Made by a program: the position numbers and the translations under genes. This document shows, piece by piece, positions 36,425 to 45,358 of a DNA stretch of 64,000 nucleotides. The notes under the pieces are model-generated. The model saw nothing but the letters and a program-made list of their open reading frames with translations. It was not told where the DNA came from and made no database searches. Origin of the DNA: Chitinophaga silvatica (lineage in GTDB: Bacteria; Bacteroidota; Bacteroidia; Chitinophagales; Chitinophagaceae); contig NZ_QPMM01000014.1 in assembly GCF_003419895.1 (NCBI RefSeq), forward strand, positions 124,001 through 188,000. Direction: 5' to 3'. The stretch's first letter is position 1, and each line of letters starts with the position of its first letter.

Positions 36425-39400
36425 ATCAATATATCAGGCATTATTATACTCCGATGGAATCGGGCAATGGGATAGATTATTACCAGCGCTTGAGGAAACA
36501 TATGTACAATTGGAAGACAGAGATCCAGACCAATTGCTTGGCTTCCTGTATGCTTTATCCAAAGAGGTAGCCTTTTATAACAGCCAGGGATTTAAGACAG
36601 GTGAATGGTCCGGGATGTTTAAAAGTCTCCTGTCGGGTATCTCCAGTCCTTCATTATTACCTTATGAAACCTTATTAAATGCCAGGGCTGAAAGCAAAGA
36701 TGTTCCTGCTCATTTGGGATTGCTACTGGTATATTTATCTTTACTCAATAAACTCAAAAGTAACCTCAACGGAGTTCCCAGAGCTCATGCTGCCTGGTAT
36801 TATAACGAACGTCTGAAATTTCCATCTAAAGCACTGGTTCCAGATAAAGTGCAGGTGGTGTTTGAGCTGAACAAGAATTTATCTCCGCAATTAATTACTG
36901 CAAATACACCCCTTGATGCCGGGAAGACGGAAGATGGGTTGGCATTAATTTATAATACGACAAGTGACCTGATTGTAAATCAGGGGCAGGTCACTTCTGC
37001 CTATGTGCTGTTTGTTGAAAGGGTTTTAGGTGGTAATAGATTCTGGAAAGCAGCATATGATCCAACTGCTATTACGAACAGCTTTCTTCCATTTGGGGGG
37101 CCACAAACTCCGCTGGCAGTAACAGACCGTGTAATGCAACCTGCCACCGCAGGATTAGCTGTTACTTCATCATTATTGGAATTGGGTGGGGGGCAAAGGA
37201 CTATTACATTGAGTATTTTATCTTCTCCCTATTCTGGTACCGCTCCGAGCCTGACAGAATTAACAAATTTAGCAATTACACTGACTGGTGAAAAAGGATG
37301 GGTAAATCTGCATATAATACAAGCAACAATTGATACAGCATCTGGCAACAGAGCATTGTTAAAATTAGTCTTGTCGCTTTCTGAAGCAATACCTCCGATA
37401 ATAGGACATCAACAAGCTATACATAAAACTTCTTTTCCTGATGGGGTGCCGGTACTTAGGATTATCTGTAATGAAAATACTGTAACACCTGATTTATTAC
37501 TAAATTTTCGTATAGCCCAGGTAGATATACAAACGGTAGTCACTGGCTTAAAACAACTGGTTGTACAAAATGATGAAGGACTGCAAAGTGTAAATTCCCC
37601 ATTCCAGGTATTTGGTTCCTGGCCGGTGATTGGCTCCAGGTTTTTTATTGGTAGTAAAGAATGTTTCGGGAAAAATATTAGTCAGGCTACCCTGCATTTT
37701 AAATGGCTGAACCCACCAGCTGATTTTAAACAATATTATGCAGGATATTCAGTCGTTAACTGGTACTCATTTGCGGAATACAGATGGGATGTAGACATGC
37801 TGTTGAACGGCACTTTCGACAATCATACGCTACAGCAGGGTGCATTGATGTTTGGTGGAGTAGGGAAGGATAGTGAAGCTAAAGTTGAATTATTACCAGC
37901 TCAATTACAAAAAATATTTGCTACCGTACCTACTATAGATGATGTTGAAGTTGCTGATTTATCATCGGGTTATGTTTCGGGCATTCCAAAAGGTTTTATA
38001 AGGCTTACCCTTGCTACACCGGAGTATGCCGATTTCAGTGCTTTTGGTCATAGCAACTATACAAAGGCTATTTCTGCAGTTACCCAGGCAATGATTCATA
38101 ATCCTGCTGGAAATTACACAATGCCGCAGGTTCCTTATACTCCTGTATTGAAAGAAGTAGCCGTAGATTATACAGCTTCAGGTACTATTTTCCCAGGAAA
38201 TGATGCAGTTTTGTATCATATTAGTCCATTTGGAATTGAAGAAATAAACGATACCAGTACTTTATTGTTACCCGACCTTTCTGCTAACGGGTATTTATAT
38301 ATCGGTTTAAATAAATTATTGCCACAACAACAAGTTAGTGTCTTGTTTCATGCTGCCGATAATGAAGTACCTCCAACTGGCGATGATCCGTTAGGATATT
38401 CAGATCCGGTGGTTAACTGGAGTTACCTGGCCGATGGTATCTGGCAGCGGCTGCGTAGTGATCAGCTGGTTTTGGATACAACCCAGGCTTTCAGGCAAAC
38501 CGGAATAATTGCCTTGCAAACAGGTGCTGATGCTTCACTGACAGATCCGGCTATGCCACAGGATTTACTATGGTTAAGAGCAGAGTTACAGGAAGGCTTG
38601 TATCGTATACCACCGATAGATGGTATTTATGCCCAGGCTGTAGAAGCTGAACTGGATACTTCAATGATTGATCAATTTCCTGATGCGTTTGCTAATCATC
38701 TGGCTGCAGGACTGCCTCCTGATAGTATTCATCAAATGCCTACCGGCAACAGTGCAGTTAAGAAAGTGTTTCAACCTTATGTATCATATGGGGGCCGGGC
38801 AGCCGAATCTACAGATAGTTTTATAACACGGATGGCTGAACGCCTTCGGCATCGAAACCGTGCAGTACAGGGCTGGGATATAGAACGACTAATACTCGCT
38901 GCTTTCCCTGATATTGTTAAAATAAAATGCCTTGGTGCAAGTGATACACTTAATCCGGGTACCACAACAGCGATAATTATTCCCAGAGTCAATATTCATC
39001 AAACTTTAGCGAAGCGTTTACAACCTAAAGCTAATGGCTATGTTTTGGATAATATCGCCAATACATTAAGTAGTTACCTGCCAGCATTTGCCAATATTGA
39101 AGTCTATAATCCGGTATATGAAGAATTACTTGCAGATTTCAAAGTGAAGTTCATATCGGGATATGACCCTGCATACTTCCTCGACCAGTTGAATACAGAT
39201 CTGATCAGGTATTTATCGCCCTGGGCTTTCGATGAATCTTCACGTCTGCATTTTGACGCCGCAATATACAGGTCAGAAATAATTTATTTCATAGAGAATC
39301 TGCCATATATCGATTTTGTCACTGACTTTAAACTCTTTCACTTAAACGCGATAGATAATGGCAAAAGTTCTATCGGGAAAATGAAAGTAGGGAAGGATTT

Positions 39401-39632
39401 CAGCGTTAGCCGAAAACCAATGCCCAATGTGGGAATCATGACAATTGGTGATACGTTTATTGTGGGTACCGATTGGGAAGTGGTAGTGCCTTCACAACCA
39501 ACAGCGATTTTAGTGTCGGTACCCCGACATGCTATAACGGTGGTTGATACTTCCCGTTCCTGCAACAGTGTTCCTTTGCTTGGAATTGGGGCTATGACCA
39601 TCAATCTGGACTTTATCATAACAAAAAGTTGA
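36411..39632 (+). CDS. Baseplate J-like wedge protein 1 (Pvc11 type)
   Basis: 1073 aa. The length, position after gp25 and motifs identify a large baseplate wedge protein. The N-terminus (LEDRDPDQLLGFLYALSKEV AF) is the dimerisation region; the middle is beta-rich; about residue 800-830 has the gp6/J-like RHRNRAVQGWDIERLILAAF followed by PDIVKIKCLG. With the second wedge protein at 40924 it should form the six wedges around the hub. The fibre gene lies between the two wedge genes. Assignment to Pvc11 and not Pvc12 rests on order. Confidence 0.85.
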   Translation: MEDLKSIYQALLYSDGIGQWDRLLPALEETYVQLEDRDPDQLLGFLYALSKEVAFYNSQGFKTGEWSGMFKSLLSGISSPSLLPYETLLNARAESKDVPAHLGLLLVYLSLLNKLKSNLNGVPRAHAAWYYNERLKFPSKALVPDKVQVVFELNKNLSPQLITANTPLDAGKTEDGLALIYNTTSDLIVNQGQVTSAYVLFVERVLGGNRFWKAAYDPTAITNSFLPFGGPQTPLAVTDRVMQPATAGLAVTSSLLELGGGQRTITLSILSSPYSGTAPSLTELTNLAITLTGEKGWVNLHIIQATIDTASGNRALLKLVLSLSEAIPPIIGHQQAIHKTSFPDGVPVLRIICNENTVTPDLLLNFRIAQVDIQTVVTGLKQLVVQNDEGLQSVNSPFQVFGSWPVIGSRFFIGSKECFGKNISQATLHFKWLNPPADFKQYYAGYSVVNWYSFAEYRWDVDMLLNGTFDNHTLQQGALMFGGVGKDSEAKVELLPAQLQKIFATVPTIDDVEVADLSSGYVSGIPKGFIRLTLATPEYADFSAFGHSNYTKAISAVTQAMIHNPAGNYTMPQVPYTPVLKEVAVDYTASGTIFPGNDAVLYHISPFGIEEINDTSTLLLPDLSANGYLYIGLNKLLPQQQVSVLFHAADNEVPPTGDDPLGYSDPVVNWSYLADGIWQRLRSDQLVLDTTQAFRQTGIIALQTGADASLTDPAMPQDLLWLRAELQEGLYRIPPIDGIYAQAVEAELDTSMIDQFPDAFANHLAAGLPPDSIHQMPTGNSAVKKVFQPYVSYGGRAAESTDSFITRMAERLRHRNRAVQGWDIERLILAAFPDIVKIKCLGASDTLNPGTTTAIIIPRVNIHQTLAKRLQPKANGYVLDNIANTLSSYLPAFANIEVYNPVYEELLADFKVKFISGYDPAYFLDQLNTDLIRYLSPWAFDESSRLHFDAAIYRSEIIYFIENLPYIDFVTDFKLFHLNAIDNGKSSIGKMKVGKDFSVSRKPMPNVGIMTIGDTFIVGTDWEVVVPSQPTAILVSVPRHAITVVDTSRSCNSVPLLGIGAMTINLDFIITKS

Positions 39633-39656
39633 GGCAACTTCTAAATACAAATTATC

Positions 39657-40727
39657 ATGGAAAAAAATCGGTCAGTATTAAAAGTTTTGTTTCGCGATGG
39701 CGCCAGGCCTAACGGAAATGATTTCTCGGATTTTATAGATTCATTTATACATCGCTCAGAAGATGGATTTTCCTTTACTGGTGGGCAAACTACTATAAAT
39801 AATTTAACGCTGGGAGGCTTTGCTGGCGCGCCTCAGGATGGATCTATGCGTTTTAATGGTACTGCTGTGCAATATTACCTGGGAGGTACCTGGAAATCTA
39901 TCGGTGCAGATAGTCAGGTATTTACCGGATTAGCGGCCCAACCTGCCGCAATTCAACCCGATGTAGCCTACAGAGGGAAAGTAGGAGTAAACATAGGCGC
40001 AACACCTGCTGCCCTGACAGATGATTTGGAAGTTGGCTTACTTGGTGCCACAAGCAAGTTACGTGTAGCCACTGCTGTTATAGGAAATAATGCAAATGGT
40101 ACCAGTACCAGAGCATTCTTCTTTCATAACTCAGTCAGAAACCCTGCTGGTCCTAACACCGGAATTGTAGATAAAAACTTTGCAATTGCACAGGATAGCA
40201 ATGGCACCGTTTCAATTAATTCAATAACCGGGCAACCAATCAACTTTTGTATAGACGGAAGTCCATTCGGACAAATGAAAAACGGTAAGATGTTGCTGGG
40301 AACAACTTCAGAATTAGTACCGTCTAGCCCTATTGGCGCGGGAGAAACGATTACACTACACGTTGTTGGGCATGGAATAAAATCCTCTGGTGGCGGGTCC
40401 TGGTTATTTACTTCAGACGCCCGTGCTAAAAGAGATATATCAGACTTTATTGATGGTCTTGAAAAAATAAAGGCATTGAAAACGGTTAATTACACTTATA
40501 ACGGAAAAGGGGGAACAAGAGATGGAGAAGAGCAGATTGGAGTAATCGGACAGGAAGTTGAAAAAATAATGCCTTATATGATCAAAAGACTGGGTAATGA
40601 AGAAAATGAGATTTATCCGCAGGATATGATCGTAATGGATACAAGTCCCCTGCTGTTTGTTATGGTAAATGCGATTCAGGAATTAGATAGGAAAATTGAA
40701 ACATTAACACAACTAAAATCAATATAA
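39657..40727 (+). CDS. Tail fibre with C-terminal S74 autoprocessing chaperone
   Basis: 356 aa. N-terminal attachment part (VLKVLFRDGARPNGNDFSDF, IDSFIHRSEDGF) as found in eCIS fibres of Bacteroidota, a repetitive beta-rich shaft (about 40-245), then the peptidase S74 intramolecular chaperone from about 250: WLFTSDARAKRDISDFIDGL, VNYTYNGKGG, IGVIGQEVEKIMP and a final coiled coil. In this family Ser253 of the SDARxKRDI motif is the cleavage nucleophile; self-cleavage after trimer folding removes the chaperone, leaving residues 1-252 on the particle. It should determine target binding (Pvc13 role). Confidence 0.9.
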   Translation: MEKNRSVLKVLFRDGARPNGNDFSDFIDSFIHRSEDGFSFTGGQTTINNLTLGGFAGAPQDGSMRFNGTAVQYYLGGTWKSIGADSQVFTGLAAQPAAIQPDVAYRGKVGVNIGATPAALTDDLEVGLLGATSKLRVATAVIGNNANGTSTRAFFFHNSVRNPAGPNTGIVDKNFAIAQDSNGTVSINSITGQPINFCIDGSPFGQMKNGKMLLGTTSELVPSSPIGAGETITLHVVGHGIKSSGGGSWLFTSDARAKRDISDFIDGLEKIKALKTVNYTYNGKGGTRDGEEQIGVIGQEVEKIMPYMIKRLGNEENEIYPQDMIVMDTSPLLFVMVNAIQELDRKIETLTQLKSI

Positions 40728-40729
40728 CA

Positions 40730-40927
40730 ATGTCTGAACATCTGCATCTGAAAATCAACCATGATGAGGCTTCTTTAATCCTTAATGCATTAAGCAATTT
40801 GCCTTACATCCAGGTACATCAGCTGATTCATAATATTCAGGCTCAATTAGGACCTCAATTGGCTTCCCAAACTGTTAAACCTGAAATGCAGCAAAATGGT
40901 AATCATACCAAATCTATGGTATCATGA
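40730..40927 (+). CDS. Small hypothetical protein of the eCIS cluster
   Basis: 65 aa, starting MSEHLHLKINHDEASLILNA with a helical first half and a Gln-rich end. It begins 2 nt after the fibre stop and overlaps the next start by 4 nt (ATGA), so it is translated with its neighbours. No family recognised; it could be a fibre or wedge assembly aid, which is inference from position only. Confidence 0.6.
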   Translation: MSEHLHLKINHDEASLILNALSNLPYIQVHQLIHNIQAQLGPQLASQTVKPEMQQNGNHTKSMVS

Positions 40928-43758
40928 CTCAACCGGTTTCTCCTTTTGTTCAGTTATTAGCTGCTGATAAGAGTAATAGTCAGTATGATTCGTTGCTTAA
41001 AGAGGCAATGAAAAATATTATTGATATATCTTCCGGTCTTTGGACAGATCATAATGAACATGATCCTGGAATTACAATTCTGGAGGCTCTTTGTTATTCC
41101 CTTACCGAACAACTTCACCTTACAGGATTACCAATTGCAGATCAATTACAATTGTTACGTGGAACTAAGGCACAAAATGATTTCTTTGATCCTAAAGATG
41201 TACTATTTAATACACCTGTCACGTTACTGGATTGGAGAAAATGGTTAATAGACCAGGATACTATCTTAAATGCATGGATTACTACACAGAAAGAATCAAC
41301 TCCTTCGATCTTCCTTCAAAATAACAGTTACAACTTCACAAGCGGTATCCAGCTTGTCCTGAAAGGTATCTATGAAGTACTGATTCAATGGGCCCCGGAT
41401 AAGTTGCTGGGAGAACTGAATGGTAATATTTTATCCGTCAATCAAACCGTTAATCTACTCATCGGAGCTACAGCAACTTATTGGGCCGATATTATTTTCC
41501 CATTTACATGGGATACTACAGATCCCGACTTTATTGGCTTTAAAGGGAACATGACCCTTAATACAATCACAATTGTCAGCAGTGGATTGGAGCCTGATCC
41601 TACCAGTCAGGGTGTTTATTTCGCAGATCTGAAGATTAACTATACAGACCCTGTTACCTTAATGACCCGCGACATTATTGTAAGTATAATACTTAGGGTA
41701 AATACACCTATGCTCACAACTGAGGAACAGGATGCTGTTGTACTTGCGTATAAAAGTTATCTCACTTCCTTAAATGGGCCGGTATTCCAATACAATAAAA
41801 TTATTAAACAATGCAATTTGCTTGCCTCTCAGACAATGCAGGCATTAATGAAGCAACGCAATCTGGCAGAGGATTTTGCTGCCTTGAATGCTGTAAATAT
41901 TGTGGAAATAGGAGTACAATGTGATCTTGAAATTACTCCTGGTATTGATGTAGTTCCATTGTTGGCCGAAATATTTTTTGTACTGGATCTGTTTATTAGC
42001 CCGGTTATTTTGCAGGATGAACTGCCGGATAATGAGCAATGGAAAGCCTTCGAGGGGCCAATTTTAAAGAATGGCTATCTATCAGATTATAAACTACAAC
42101 TCCCTCCGGGCAGGAGCATCTTTTTGTCGGATGTATTGCATGTAATGCTGGAAGGCATCCAACATCAGCGAAATACAAATATTATAGCATTATTTAACTT
42201 AAGCATTCAAAGCTTTATTAATAATAAACTGGCCGGTGAAAGTGAGGAAAACTGTTTACGCCTACCCGATGATTTTACGTGGCGACCCAGGTTGAATATT
42301 TTCAAATCAAATATAGTGATACGCCAACGGGGTGTTATCAAGTCGTATGATCCTGGTGCTGTTTATAATGCATACCAGACGTTGAAGAATACTGTGGTAA
42401 CAACTACTCCGGTGTCAGTATTACCAGTACTTGTACCAACAGATGAACTGACATATAATAATTCCTATTATCCCATTCAATATGAAATGCCTGCATGCTA
42501 TGAATTAAGACTAAAGGAACTTACTTCAACGAATGCACAGGCAAGAGGATATTTCTTTTTCTTTGAGCAATTATTGGCCAATTTTCAAACACAATGGCAA
42601 AGCGGTATGCAGCTGTTGTCAATCAATAATGCTGATACTGAAACACGTAATCCTGCTAACTTACGAAAACTATTACCGTTTTATGATAGTTATCTGAGCC
42701 CACTCTATGAAAATGCCTTGAAAACAGATAAGGACGATAACTATGCAAGAAGAGGAGAATTGCTTGACCATTTATTAGCTAGGATAGGAGAGGATTTCAG
42801 ATATTACTCAATCTGGGATAATCTGACACCTATAGCAGCAAATACTGCAAAGTATAATTTTTTGCATGCAGCTCCTGGTCTTTCCTACAAGAGGTTTCAG
42901 GCTTTTAATTACACGCAGCCATCATGGAATACTACTAATACTGCTACCATCTTACAAAAGCTGGTGCATCTTTTTCAATTACCCGATAAGTTAGTAAAGC
43001 GTCGGTGGAAAAATTGGAATCCATTATTTGCTTTTTCAGGAGTATATCCTAAAATCCACTTTACCGCCAGCCAGGGTGTTAATCCCATGATGAAAAGTAT
43101 TGACTATGCTTTTGATTATGAAGCACAGGATGGAACTTCCGATTTTTTGATTTGGGGAATTAATAAAGATAATTATCAGATCACTACCAGTGCCGGTGTT
43201 TATTCTTTTGTATTGATGGATGATAAGTCTCATATTCTTGCAACCTCCGTTAATACTTACCCTACTCCGGCGGCCGCAACAAATGCTGCAACATCTTTTG
43301 CTGCATATTTAAAGGCCAATTGGCTACCTACTGAAGGATTACACTTACTCGAACTGATTTTACTCCGCCCACAAACGTATGCTACACCGATGTTGCAGGA
43401 CAAGTTTCTTAGTATTCCATTAATGCCTGATTTAACCATTGCAGAAGGGTTTGGTACAGATATGTATTCATCGCAATTATTGGTAGTACTTCCGGGGGCA
43501 GGCCCCAGGTTTGGTGATGACGCTTATCAGGAAGTAGCAACTGCTGTTATCAAAAAAGAATTGCCTGCATGGTTACAAATTCGAGTGGTATGGTTAAATA
43601 TTGTTTTGATGTATGAATTTGAAAATGCTTTCGAGGCATGGACAAATGCTATCAGTAACCCGGCAATTTCGGAAGCTAATTTTAAACTGGCAAAAAGCGA
43701 TATGATAGATTCAGTTAATAATATATTTAATTGGTTAAAGAACAGAGGTGAATATTAA
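40924..43758 (+). CDS. Baseplate wedge protein 2 (Pvc12 type)
   Basis: 944 aa. The N-terminal SGLWTDHNEHDPGITILEAL at about 38-57 is the typical start of the larger J-like wedge protein, and CYELRLKELTSTNAQARGYF followed by FFFEQLLANF (about 530-555) is another family block. The rest is mixed alpha/beta. It should pair with the protein at 36411 in the wedge. It follows the fibre and a 65-aa protein and precedes the tape measure by 2 nt. Confidence 0.87.
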   Translation: MTQPVSPFVQLLAADKSNSQYDSLLKEAMKNIIDISSGLWTDHNEHDPGITILEALCYSLTEQLHLTGLPIADQLQLLRGTKAQNDFFDPKDVLFNTPVTLLDWRKWLIDQDTILNAWITTQKESTPSIFLQNNSYNFTSGIQLVLKGIYEVLIQWAPDKLLGELNGNILSVNQTVNLLIGATATYWADIIFPFTWDTTDPDFIGFKGNMTLNTITIVSSGLEPDPTSQGVYFADLKINYTDPVTLMTRDIIVSIILRVNTPMLTTEEQDAVVLAYKSYLTSLNGPVFQYNKIIKQCNLLASQTMQALMKQRNLAEDFAALNAVNIVEIGVQCDLEITPGIDVVPLLAEIFFVLDLFISPVILQDELPDNEQWKAFEGPILKNGYLSDYKLQLPPGRSIFLSDVLHVMLEGIQHQRNTNIIALFNLSIQSFINNKLAGESEENCLRLPDDFTWRPRLNIFKSNIVIRQRGVIKSYDPGAVYNAYQTLKNTVVTTTPVSVLPVLVPTDELTYNNSYYPIQYEMPACYELRLKELTSTNAQARGYFFFFEQLLANFQTQWQSGMQLLSINNADTETRNPANLRKLLPFYDSYLSPLYENALKTDKDDNYARRGELLDHLLARIGEDFRYYSIWDNLTPIAANTAKYNFLHAAPGLSYKRFQAFNYTQPSWNTTNTATILQKLVHLFQLPDKLVKRRWKNWNPLFAFSGVYPKIHFTASQGVNPMMKSIDYAFDYEAQDGTSDFLIWGINKDNYQITTSAGVYSFVLMDDKSHILATSVNTYPTPAAATNAATSFAAYLKANWLPTEGLHLLELILLRPQTYATPMLQDKFLSIPLMPDLTIAEGFGTDMYSSQLLVVLPGAGPRFGDDAYQEVATAVIKKELPAWLQIRVVWLNIVLMYEFENAFEAWTNAISNPAISEANFKLAKSDMIDSVNNIFNWLKNRGEY

Positions 43759-43760
43759 AT

Positions 43761-45332
43761 ATGGCAAATCATCAGATCAATAGACAGACATTCGAACTAT
43801 CACTTAGTGATGATGCAGCGTTTCATACTGTTGCTAATACAGTAGGGGAAACTATGCAACAAAAAGTTGTTCCTGCCCTGTCTGATATTTTTGATGATAT
43901 TACTTTAATGGGTCAACATCTGATAATCGACAAACTGGAAATTGATTTAGGAGTTATTAAATTTGAAGACCTTTCTTCTATGTTAGCTGATAAACTTCTT
44001 CATGAACTAAAAGAACGATTGTCAGCTTTCAAGCAATATTCAAAAGAAACTTCATTCACGGATTTAATAGAACTACCTCAGGATATAGTATTGTGGCAAC
44101 ATTGGAGTCACTATTTAAAGAATGGAAGATCTGTTTGGAATGCAAAATATACAACATTAAACAGAGAACAATGGGAACAGAAATTGATCGACATCTATAT
44201 AAATGGAAGTTCCCAAAATGAAATCTCAAAAATTGTAACAGATGTATTGAACCATCAGGTAGCAGTTTACAGGTTAGTCAATGTTTTTTCAGAAAAATTT
44301 ATATACTGGTTACTCGAATTAAATGAAATTCTGACAATTGATGATAAAAGATTGTTAGATGTTTTCGTTGTGTTGGCAATACAGATAAACGAGCAGTCTA
44401 CTTTACTACCTCAATTATATAAATTCTTATTGTATACAAAAGCGGCCAGGAATTCATATAATTATCGATTTTATGAAATGTTGAGGGTATACTATTTACA
44501 TTTTCCAGAAAGTGAATGGACAACGAATATTTATCAATTGGTCAGGAATTTTGATGGTAAAAAGATTGAGACTCACTTTCCGCCCTGGATTGTACAATGG
44601 TTTTCCATAAAAAATCTGATTGCAAACTCCAGCCAAACAAATACATTTTATCAATTAAGTACTAAGGAACTAAATCAGGATATCCTACCTCAGCCAATGG
44701 ATTTACCATTTGTTGTTGCTGAAATTTTTAAGAAAGAAAATGTTAAGAATGTAGAGTTGTTCCCACTGCAACAACTACAGGAAATAATCTCAGAGAATAA
44801 TCAGGTTCAGAAAGATGGACCTACTGGTATATTCATCGGCGATGCAGGATTGGTAGTAGTTGCAGCTTTCTTACCTATGCTGTTTGAAAAATTGGAGCTT
44901 GTAATAGATGGAGAATTTGTGTCGTCTGTTGCACAGCAAACTGCTGCAAAGCTAATCGCTTATCTGGCAAATGGAGACGCTGAGAATGCTGACTGGCAAA
45001 TGATTTTGCCGAAAATATTAGCTGGATTGGCACTTGAAGATATTATCTCAGCAGATATTTTTTTAACAGAAGAAGCAATGAAGGAAGGTGAGGAGATGTT
45101 ATGGGCAGTTATTAAGTACTGGGAGGCCTTGGGCGATTCCAGTATTGAAGCGCTTAGAGAGGCTTTTCTAAAAAGAGACGGTAAACTTACGGATGAAAAT
45201 AATGAATGGCATTTGCTAGTTCAGGGTACCGCCATTGATTTGTTGCTCGACCGGTTGCCCTGGAGTTTCAGTATGATTAAACACTCATGGATGAAGCAAC
45301 TGCTTATTACAGAATGGCAGGGAGTTATTTAA
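43761..45332 (+). CDS. Tape measure protein (CIS_TMP, Pvc14 type)
   Basis: 523 aa. The N-terminal MANHQINRQTFELSLSDDAA and the block LIIDKLEIDLGVIKFEDL are the markers of the contractile-injection-system tape measure family. The remainder is mostly helical with hydrophobic stretches (AAFLPMLFEKLELVID). Its length is expected to set tube length. No signal peptide. Confidence 0.9.
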   Translation: MANHQINRQTFELSLSDDAAFHTVANTVGETMQQKVVPALSDIFDDITLMGQHLIIDKLEIDLGVIKFEDLSSMLADKLLHELKERLSAFKQYSKETSFTDLIELPQDIVLWQHWSHYLKNGRSVWNAKYTTLNREQWEQKLIDIYINGSSQNEISKIVTDVLNHQVAVYRLVNVFSEKFIYWLLELNEILTIDDKRLLDVFVVLAIQINEQSTLLPQLYKFLLYTKAARNSYNYRFYEMLRVYYLHFPESEWTTNIYQLVRNFDGKKIETHFPPWIVQWFSIKNLIANSSQTNTFYQLSTKELNQDILPQPMDLPFVVAEIFKKENVKNVELFPLQQLQEIISENNQVQKDGPTGIFIGDAGLVVVAAFLPMLFEKLELVIDGEFVSSVAQQTAAKLIAYLANGDAENADWQMILPKILAGLALEDIISADIFLTEEAMKEGEEMLWAVIKYWEALGDSSIEALREAFLKRDGKLTDENNEWHLLVQGTAIDLLLDRLPWSFSMIKHSWMKQLLITEWQGVI

Positions 45333-45358
45333 ATCAGCAAACCTCAAAACAATATATC

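Noticed and set aside
45287..45358. Earlier start of the VWA gene
   Set aside because: It overlaps the tape measure gene and would put 24 residues before a clear signal peptide.
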